A DNA stretch of 64,000 nucleotides. Source: Pegoplata infirma (taxonomy: Eukaryota; Arthropoda; Insecta; Diptera; Anthomyiidae). A program made the translations under genes and the position numbers. Under the pieces are notes generated by a model, which was not told where the DNA came from, did no database searches, and saw only the letters and a list, made by a program, of their open reading frames with translations. Position 1 is the stretch's first letter; each line of letters starts with the position of its first letter. Shown here piece by piece: positions 56,656 to 64,000 of this stretch. The DNA lies in assembly GCA_963921195.1 (NCBI GenBank), contig OY992539.1:159780622-159844621 (forward strand). Direction: 5' to 3'.

Positions 56656-57619
56656 TGTTTAAGCCAAATGGTCACCCTACTTATGGTCACCCCTTTTTGA
56701 AAGCCGTGTTTTATATCGGTTTAACGAATGCCATTGAACAATAATGGCATTCGAATGCCATTGAACAATAATTTAGCTTTATCGTTGTAAATTTTTCGAT
56801 ATACCAAGTTGTGTAAATTTGTTCGCGCAATTTTTCCCCCGTTTTATAAAAATTTAAATTGTAAATTTTCTGGATCAACTTGCAATAAAAGGAAAGTATT
56901 TATACTTCACCACATTTAATACAAAAAAAACAATAAATTGTGTTTTTTTTTGGTTTTATTTCTTTTCTGGTTCCAGCTGCAAGCCCAGGCATACATTCAT
57001 TGCCAACCCCCCTTTGTTGTTGTTTTATAAGGATTCACTTGGAATTTTTTATTGGTCCTTCGAACCGGATTGCAGTGGAACCGTTTGTTGTTGGAAAATC
57101 ATTAAATAAGGTGAAGTACCTTTCCATTTATTTTCGAAAAAAAATCCTCATATTTTCCATTAAAATTTTTTTATTTGATAAAAAATTTTAAGGAAATATT
57201 TTTTGGAGGTAAAAAAGGAGTAAAAAATACTCCTATATATAAAAGAAATAAAAAGTAGTGCAAAAAGACATAAATTAATTACTTTAGAACCACCCTGTTT
57301 TTACTCCGAATTTGAAATACAACTCTGAGTTGTTTGTTGATCTGGCAACACCATACGATCATCTGTTCATTTGATCATCTGTTGCTGTCACATTAATTTT
57401 TCGTTTGTTTACTTTTTAATTCTTTTTTTTGTGTGAATTTATTAAAATTTAATTGTGATTTTTTTAAAATAAATTCGATAAAAAATATAAAAATAATCAA
57501 AGAAAAATATTTGTGAGTGGGTGAAAATAATTTAAAAGTGAGAAAAGTACCAAATACAACAAATAAAAGTGGTAGAACAATTGATAAAAAACCACTGAGA
57601 TTCTGTGTATATTTCGATA
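56656..57619. other. Upstream region of the BEL/Pao element
   Basis: Includes a local duplication (GAATGCCATTGAACAATAAT at about 56727 and 56753) and TTGGTCCTTCGAACCGGATT at 57052-57071, a phrase that resembles BEL/Pao leaders (from memory, unverified). Promoter-like TCTGGCAACACC near 57340. LTR ends were not found. The ORF at 56940-57191 is not convincing. Confidence 0.4.
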
Positions 57620-58661
57620 CAGTGCACTATAGGGAATTTTCTGGTATTTTCTGGCCAAAACTCCAAAAGTTGGGATATTGCCTCAAAATTTGGCAAGTTT
57701 ATTTGGCGGTAAGTCTTAAGGCTCTGTATAAAAAATTGGCATGATCTGGCCTAATAAATCGTGTTTTTAATGCAATTTTGTAATATAATTTTGTCAATAA
57801 TTTTTACATCCACGCCCACAAAAGGGGGCGGGCAAAAAAATAATTTTTCTAGTGCCTTTGGTCCAAGTGCAGGGCTTTGAACTTCTTGTGGCGCATTTTT
57901 TTTTTAATTTTTAAGCAAATGTACAAAAAAAATGTAAAATATGGGATTTTGCGTAGCTAGACTAAGTTATTTAAGGGGGAGCTTTTTTTCACATGTTCCA
58001 ATTTTGCCCATTTACGAACTTGAACATCGTAAGACTATAAGACATATTCGTGCCAAACATCATGTGGCTAGCTCTTTTGGTTTGGACAGCATCGTGCATT
58101 CCCCAGGCAGTCAGACCGACAGACGGTCGGACGGACATCACTAAATATCTTTTCCCCATGGAGCCGCATGGCTTAGCGGATGAATACATCTTACTCACAA
58201 AGAGTTTCCCAATACCTCATAGAGATATGGGAGTATGCAATTATATGCAAAAAAAGTAGCAGTCCACAAATATATTTGGTTTAAAAAAGAAAAAAATTAA
58301 TTAAATAGAAAAATTAAAAAAATACATAAATCAACATTTTAAACCTGTACTTTGTACAAAATATATTTATTTGCTCTATTGATAATTGAAATTAATTTCA
58401 AATGATTTTAATACAGGATTTTAAGTACGTTAATTTTGTAATAAGTTATGTTCTCCAAAATTAAAAAAAAAATAATAAAAAATTAAATTTTGTTTTTGAC
58501 GCCTCCGTACTAGCGGTAAAAGAGTTTGGTGTACAAAAATATGTGTGCTAGCTTACTTTTATATAGTTTACTGTATAATGGCATAAGAAAAAAAAAATTT
58601 TGAACACATCAAAAATGGACTTTTGGCCAACAATTCCTTATAAATTCCCTATAGTGCAGTG
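57620..58661. mobile_element. 1.04-kb inverted-repeat element in the BEL leader
   Basis: Starts CAGTGCACTATAGGGAATTT and ends AAATTCCCTATAGTGCAGTG; the arms extend another 30 nt around GGCCAAAA-TCC. No target duplication visible. Contains a reverse-oriented fragment of the (GTCC)n fly repeat at about 57780-58230, seen as GACCGACAGACGGTCGGACG near 58111. Confidence 0.75.
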
Positions 58662-58849
58662 AAGGGCAAAAGTTGTCATATATTTTATTTTTTAATTTTT
58701 TTTCAATAAAAATATTTTTTATTTTGCCTTTTAATAATATCTGGTGAGTGTTTGGTATTTTAAAGTGTTTTTTAGATTTTTTGTTGGAAAAAATAAAATT
58801 TTTGGAGATTCTTTTTTGGATTTTTTAAATCGTTTTTCGACTTTTGTAC

Positions 58850-59220
58850 AAACTTTTTGTTAGAAAAAGGTATTTTTTGTTGATTTTCAATCAATACTTG
58901 CTGAACGTGAAATAGTTTTCGCTACTTTTTGCGATTTTAAATTCAGATTTTTGTGAATTTTTCTTGTTTTTGAGGACTTTTTGGTGCTGTTAAGGTATTT
59001 TTGGATTACCAAGCAACGTTTTTTGTTGAAAAAAGGATTCTTATTGATTTTTAATCAATATTTTTTGGAATTTTAATCGTTTTTACTGGCTGTGTTTGAT
59101 TTTTGAAGTAAATTTTTGTGATTTTTCTTGTTTAAGGAGGATTTGTTGGTACTTTTTAACGTTTTTCAAATTTTAAAACAACTTTTTGTTGAATAAAAGG
59201 TTTTTGTTAAATACCAATCT
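58850..59220. repeat. Three degenerate about 165-bp repeats in the BEL/Pao 5' leader
   Basis: The landmark CTTTTTGTT-GAAAAAAGG recurs at about 58853, 59018 and 59182. Each is followed by TTGATTTT-AATCAAT (weaker in the third) and TTTTTGTGA-TTTTTCTTG blocks. The repeats end about 120 nt before the polyprotein start. Confidence 0.75.
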
Positions 59221-59340
59221 ATATTTTTCTTGAAAATTCGGTCTATTTTCGTGATTTCAGCAGTTTCCATTGAATTTTTTTGTAAATTTATTAACATTTT
59301 TAAATTTTATTCGGGAAATTTTCATTTTGTTTGGAAAAAA

Positions 59341-62300
59341 ATGGTGAAATCTGGTCTTTTGAAGAAGTTTGAAAAGCTGGCTGCTCTTTTTATGGAGTTT
59401 GAGGATGACTACACTAACGCCCGCCCTGCCAACCAGACGTCTTTCGCTATTGACGTTGAAAAGGAGGAATTTAAAGTGTTGTGGGAAAAAGTTAGGGTGT
59501 CTTACGAGACCTTTGTGACCTCAAATGAAGGTAAAGATTCTGAAGCGGATTGCCAGGCAGCAAAGCTGATGTTTAAGGAATGTAGACTGGCGTACATTAC
59601 CTGTGCTGCACAAATGGGCGAACAACTTCAGAGTTTTATAAGCAAGCCGATGCTTTCTTCAACTCATTGTGGTGGAAATTCAACTGGGGTAACTCTGCCC
59701 GTTGAAAATCGTCCACCTAGTCATCAAATGAAGTTGCCACCGTGTACTACGGAAGTTTTTCATGGTGATTACCAATCTTGGCCCACTTTTAGGGATATGT
59801 TTTCTGCAGTCTATCTTAAGGCGAACGGTTTGTCGGACGTCGAAAGACTGTTTTATCTTCGACAAAATACCAGAGACGAAGCCTTGGAGATTGTAAAGAA
59901 ATCTCCTCTTACTAATGAGGGTTTTGAGACTGCTTGGAAAAACTTAAGGGAAAGGTACGAAAATAAACGCATATTAGTCAACATTCAATTAAAAATTTTG
60001 TTTAATTTAATTGAAGTCAAATCGGAGTCAGCTAATGAGATAAAACGGTTGCAAAGAGATATCAATAATTGCATTTCGGCGCTTCATACACATGAAATTG
60101 ATATCGAAAATTGGGATCCTATTTTTGTTTTTCTTTGTTCGATAAAATTGCCCGACTTAACTTTGTCATTGTGGGAACAATCGATCAGAGATAAAACAGA
60201 GATTCCAAAGTGGAACGAAATGGATGATTTTCTCACTTCTCGTTTTCAGTCTTTGGAAACCGTATCCGGAATCCGCTCAAACCCGACCAGGCATTCTGAA
60301 AAGTCTGCCACGAATAAAAATTCTCATTCGGGGAATAATTTTCATTCGGGTAATAATTCTCATTTGGGGAATGCTTCCTTTTCAGGAAATAATTCTTTTT
60401 CAAAGAAAAAAGTGAGGACTTATCAGGCAAAAGTTACAAGGAAATCATGCCCAACTTGTTCTAAGGACCATTTAGTGAGATTTTGTCCCAAGTTTCAGAA
60501 AATGTCACCGGAGGAGAGATTTGTGATTGTAAAAAGAAACAATCTGTGCCTGAACTGTTTGAGTGAAGGCCACAAATTAAGTTCCTGCCAAAGCAATTTT
60601 AGTTGTTCGGTGTGCAAATTAAAGCACCATACGTTGTTGCATAAGAAGGTTGAGGACAACACCACGGCTGATACGGGACCAAGTACGAGTCAGGCGGCTG
60701 CACAGGGTACATCGGTTCAGAATTGTTTTGCGGCGACTTCAAGGCAGATTCTTTTGGGGACTGCTGTCGTTAATATAGAGTGTCGCGGCGAAGTTTTTTC
60801 GGCCAGGGCGCTTATTGATTCGGGTTCTCAGGCAACTTTTGTTTCGGAAAAGTTGCAAAGGAAACTTCGTTTGCCAGTTAGGGGTATAAATGCTCAAGTT
60901 TCTGGATTGAACAATGCTTTGGCAGGATCGGTACAAAAACTCTGTTCGTTTGTTTTGAGCTCTCCGGTGAATAGTCAATTTAAAATCAAGGTGGATGGTT
61001 TGATTCTACCTAAATTGACTGGAAATTTGCCGTGTGAATCGATAGATATTTCGCGTTCGTCATCGTTGTTTAGTTTGAAACTAGCTGACCCCAATTTCTC
61101 GAAAAGTGGTCAGGTTGACCTCTTGATTGGTGCGGATATTTATCCAAATATCATGCGAGAAGGGGTCAGGCGAAATATTGTTGGGAATTTAATGGCCCAG
61201 GAAACCATTTTTGGATGGATTTTGACGGGGTCAATTCCTGACACAGTACAAGGGGCTTTCACAACTTGTGTGTCGTTTTACACGGAAATCGGTCTGGACA
61301 AGCAGTTGGAAAAATTTTGGACATTGGAAGAACCCCCAAAGGCCTCAGAATCTTCGCCGGAAGATGAATATTGTGAAGATCACTTCCAAAGGACGACAAA
61401 GCGAGATTCTGATGGGCGGTATATTGTTTCATTGCCTATTAAACCGCAATATTTGGTTGATAGTGGCTTAGGTTGTTCGCGTGAGAAGGCTCGGCGGCAG
61501 TTTTTGAGAAATGAGGTATCTCTTCTCAAAAATCCGACATTGAAGACGGTGTACGACAACGTTCTTTCGGAATATGAGGTTTTGGACCATATGGCTCGGG
61601 TACAGCATGATGATTCGGACTTTTTGGGGTCATTTTATTTGCCACATCATGCTGTGTTCAAGCCTGAAAGTTCATCCACGAAGGTTAGAGTGGTTTTTAA
61701 CGCCTCAAGTCGTACGTCTTCGGGCCTAAGTCTAAACGATATTTTGTTCACGGGGCCTGTCCTACAAAATGATTTAATGTTGCTGATAATTCGATGGCGT
61801 TTTTACCGATACGTTTTTAATGGCGACATTGAGAAAATGTATCGTCAAATTCTTTTGGACCCAAAAGAAACTAAATTTCAGCGAATTGTTTTTCGTGAAA
61901 ACCCGAATGATGAGTTAAAGGATTTCGAGTTGAAGACAGTCACTTTCGGGGTGAATTGCGCTCCGTATTTGGCTATAAGGACGCTACATCAGTTGGCCTC
62001 CGATGTGGAGGAAAAATGGCCTCTTGCTTCAAAGATTTTACGTCGCATGATGTATGTGGACGATGCTTTGGCAGGGGCTCATGATGTTTCTTTGGCGATT
62101 GCGGCAAGGAACCAACTGATGTTAGCACTAACATCGGCTGGATTTTCAATGAGGAAATGGACCTCAAATGATGAAAGAATTTTACATGGTTTGCCGGCTG
62201 ATCACCTTTTGAGTGAAAAATTTTTGGAAATCGATGATGAGAGCACCACAAAAACATTGGGTATTAGGTGGAACGCAAAATCGGATCGATTCTATTTTGC

Positions 62301-64000
62301 TACGTCGCCAATTCCTTTTAAGGAAAATTTTACTAAGCGAGAGGTTTTGTCCATCATCGCTAAACTTTTTGATCCCGCTGGTTGGCTAGGCCCAATAGTC
62401 ATTATTGCTAAAATGTTAATGCAACAGATTTGGAGTGAGAAGACTGATTGGGACGATTTTTTTACTGAGGAAAGTTCGAAAAAATGGAAACAATTTATCG
62501 ATGACTATGGGGCCATTGATAAAATTACCATTGCTCGCTGGGTTGGATTTGAACCGTCAGCCTACTTAGAGATTCACGGCTTTTCTGACGCCTCTGAAAA
62601 GGCATATGGCGCTTGCGTGTATGTTCGCCTTCAGAATGATACCGGCGCTATTCAATCTCATTTGTTGTTGGCGAAGTCAAGGGTAGCGCCTCTAAAAACA
62701 ATTTCTCTACCTCGATTGGAACTGTGTGGGGCTGCTCTTTTAGCAGATTTAATTGATATGGTCAGAAAAGACTTCAAATTTGATGAAACCCGAACCAAGG
62801 TTTTTACATGGAGCGATTCAATGATCGTTTTGGCTTGGCTCCAGAAACCGTCCAATACATGGACAACTTTCGTTGCGAATAGGGTTTCAAAAATTGTTGG
62901 TAAAACTGACAAAGATTGCTGGAGACACGTTTGCTCTAAGGACAACCCAGCTGATTTAATAAGTCGAGGGGTTCGTCCGCAGGATTTAGTCGATAATCCT
63001 CTCTGGTGGTATGGTCCATCATGGCTCTGTGGTTCAACGGACCGTTGGCATTCTTCGTCTGCCAAAGAGTTTGGAACAAGAGAAGAAGAACGTAGACATC
63101 AGGCCTTTTTTGACTATTTTAAGTCATTTTATGATTTGCTAAAAGACTTTTCTTCTTACTCAAGAGCTTTGCGTGTTTTGGCTTTGGTGGTTAGAGGTTG
63201 GAAATTAATTCTTAAAAAGGAGAGTTGTTTTTCGACGCCTGAAGTCACTCCAGCTGAAATTCAGTCAGTAAAGGAGAAACTGATTATAGTATCACAAAAA
63301 GCGTTTTTTGCTAGTGAATACTATAAGTTGTCAAACGATGAACCTATTTCGGAAGGTAAATTGTTAAATTTAAATCCCTTTTTGGACGATAAGGGCATTA
63401 TTCGTGTTGGCGGCAGGTTGGCTAACGCACCTGATTTAACATACAACGAAAAGTTTCCAATCGTTTTACACTCTGGTTGCGAATTTTCCCTTCTTTTTGT
63501 TACTTATCTTCACAAGATTACGTTGCATGGAGGAAATCAGTTGATGTTAAGGGTCCTAAGAACGGAATTTTATATTCCACATGCCAAAAATCTGATAAAG
63601 AGAGTAATAGGCCGTTGCAAAATCTGTACAATACAGAAAAAGGCAACTCAAAGTCAGATTATGGCAGCCCTCCCAACATCTAGAACGGTAATTTCACGTC
63701 CGTTTACTACCACTGGGGTAGATTTTGCTGGTCCCTTCGATATTCGAAATTACACAGGTCGAGCATGTTTAGTAACAAAGGGCTATGTTTGCTTATTTGT
63801 TTGTTTCGCAACCAAAGCGATTCACTTGGAAGCGGTGAGTAGTTTATCTACTCCAGCGTTTTTGGCCGCTTTTTCAAGATTTGTTGCTCGACGTGGGTAT
63901 CCGACAGACATGTATTCGGATAATGGCACAAATTTCGTTGGTGCCTCCAAAGTTTTGAAGACAGAATTTAGAGATTTTCTTCGTTGCTCAAATTCTGCAG
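59341..64000 (+). CDS. BEL/Pao retrotransposon polyprotein, open to the window end
   Basis: A single frame of more than 1550 codons with no stop, starting at the ATG after AAAAAA at 59341. Order: gag-like helical region (about residues 1-330, of the DUF1759 type); cysteine clusters at 370-382 (C-x2-C-x3-H-x4-C), 403-416 (C-x2-C-x4-H-x4-C) and 422-434; aspartic protease with DSG at 493-495; RT of Pao type with YVDD at 905-908; RNase H with D1083 (FSDAS), E1127 (LPRLEL), D1159 (WSDS) and D1205 (NPADLIS); integrase with a His-His-Cys-Cys zinc domain (CKIC about 1425), D1461 (GVDFAGP) and D1527 (SDNGTNF). The final Glu and 3' LTR lie beyond the window. The intact frame suggests a recent insertion that may still be competent. 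Confidence 0.95.
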   Translation, partial: MVKSGLLKKFEKLAALFMEFEDDYTNARPANQTSFAIDVEKEEFKVLWEKVRVSYETFVTSNEGKDSEADCQAAKLMFKECRLAYITCAAQMGEQLQSFISKPMLSSTHCGGNSTGVTLPVENRPPSHQMKLPPCTTEVFHGDYQSWPTFRDMFSAVYLKANGLSDVERLFYLRQNTRDEALEIVKKSPLTNEGFETAWKNLRERYENKRILVNIQLKILFNLIEVKSESANEIKRLQRDINNCISALHTHEIDIENWDPIFVFLCSIKLPDLTLSLWEQSIRDKTEIPKWNEMDDFLTSRFQSLETVSGIRSNPTRHSEKSATNKNSHSGNNFHSGNNSHLGNASFSGNNSFSKKKVRTYQAKVTRKSCPTCSKDHLVRFCPKFQKMSPEERFVIVKRNNLCLNCLSEGHKLSSCQSNFSCSVCKLKHHTLLHKKVEDNTTADTGPSTSQAAAQGTSVQNCFAATSRQILLGTAVVNIECRGEVFSARALIDSGSQATFVSEKLQRKLRLPVRGINAQVSGLNNALAGSVQKLCSFVLSSPVNSQFKIKVDGLILPKLTGNLPCESIDISRSSSLFSLKLADPNFSKSGQVDLLIGADIYPNIMREGVRRNIVGNLMAQETIFGWILTGSIPDTVQGAFTTCVSFYTEIGLDKQLEKFWTLEEPPKASESSPEDEYCEDHFQRTTKRDSDGRYIVSLPIKPQYLVDSGLGCSREKARRQFLRNEVSLLKNPTLKTVYDNVLSEYEVLDHMARVQHDDSDFLGSFYLPHHAVFKPESSSTKVRVVFNASSRTSSGLSLNDILFTGPVLQNDLMLLIIRWRFYRYVFNGDIEKMYRQILLDPKETKFQRIVFRENPNDELKDFELKTVTFGVNCAPYLAIRTLHQLASDVEEKWPLASKILRRMMYVDDALAGAHDVSLAIAARNQLMLALTSAGFSMRKWTSNDERILHGLPADHLLSEKFLEIDDESTTKTLGIRWNAKSDRFYFATSPIPFKENFTKREVLSIIAKLFDPAGWLGPIVIIAKMLMQQIWSEKTDWDDFFTEESSKKWKQFIDDYGAIDKITIARWVGFEPSAYLEIHGFSDASEKAYGACVYVRLQNDTGAIQSHLLLAKSRVAPLKTISLPRLELCGAALLADLIDMVRKDFKFDETRTKVFTWSDSMIVLAWLQKPSNTWTTFVANRVSKIVGKTDKDCWRHVCSKDNPADLISRGVRPQDLVDNPLWWYGPSWLCGSTDRWHSSSAKEFGTREEERRHQAFFDYFKSFYDLLKDFSSYSRALRVLALVVRGWKLILKKESCFSTPEVTPAEIQSVKEKLIIVSQKAFFASEYYKLSNDEPISEGKLLNLNPFLDDKGIIRVGGRLANAPDLTYNEKFPIVLHSGCEFSLLFVTYLHKITLHGGNQLMLRVLRTEFYIPHAKNLIKRVIGRCKICTIQKKATQSQIMAALPTSRTVISRPFTTTGVDFAGPFDIRNYTGRACLVTKGYVCLFVCFATKAIHLEAVSSLSTPAFLAAFSRFVARRGYPTDMYSDNGTNFVGASKVLKTEFRDFLRCSNSA

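Noticed and set aside
57052..57071. TTGGTCCTTCGAACCGGATT as a tRNA primer-binding site
   Set aside because: The T-loop-like TTCGAA lies too close to the terminal TGG for a normal tRNA 3' end; no LTR end precedes it. Mentioned only as a leader-like motif.

Overview
The window looks like gene-poor, AT-rich, repeat-dense chromatin from a brachyceran fly. Two things suggest this: a dispersed '(GTCC)n' repeat of the type common in flies, found in two orientations, and insect-type Ty3/gypsy and BEL/Pao retrotransposons. No host protein gene, tRNA, rRNA, CRISPR array or prokaryotic feature could be supported. Almost everything that can be identified is a transposable element, often nested inside another. 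Species assignment is inference only.

Region 1, about 1-36300: a tandem array of five damaged copies of one Ty3/gypsy-like retrotransposon, all on the minus strand. Reading + coordinates upward, each copy runs integrase, RNase H/RT, protease, gag, then a long noncoding LTR/leader region shared with the next copy. Copies 1-4 lack the N-terminal half of gag, which is replaced by about 1.37 kb of noncoding DNA. They also share a nonsense codon in the gag zinc knuckle. Copy 5 alone keeps the Asn-rich gag N-terminus. Positions 1 to about 5000 and 12925 to about 17930 are nearly identical, so the array grew by segmental duplication with a 12.9-kb dimeric period. Later insertions are precisely delimited by target-site duplications (TSDs): a TA-flanked 429-bp MITE (3121, 16046), a 3.1/3.7-kb TA-flanked inverted-repeat element (19656, 30194), two TAA/TTA-flanked Harbinger-like elements (25157, 28005), and smaller ones inside these. 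The shared LTR/leader region carries a conserved run of about seven consecutive stem-loops with an intron-like segment just upstream on the + strand, antisense to the retroelement. This is the least explained feature of the window.

Region 2, about 36300-59300: a mosaic of non-autonomous DNA transposons and satellites. It contains a hAT-like element with GGTAACGGTA subterminal repeats (36839-42196). That element is split by a Helitron-like element (37123-40868) carrying a 160-bp tandem array, and the Helitron is itself split by an 801-bp inverted-repeat element and a GC-rich palindrome. Further along are a cluster of inverted AT-rich repeats (44168-47010), a hAT-like element with a nested pogo-like MITE (47676-50539), two more hAT-like elements (51255-52454 and 54045-54441), and a 2-kb array of about 32-bp units that flips orientation like a foldback element (54592-56655).

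Region 3, 59341-64000: an uninterrupted BEL/Pao polyprotein on the + strand (gag-like, zinc knuckles, protease, RT, RNase H, integrase) that runs off the window end. It is the only potentially functional protein gene here. Its leader holds three degenerate copies of an about 165-bp repeat, and a 1-kb inverted-repeat element lies upstream.
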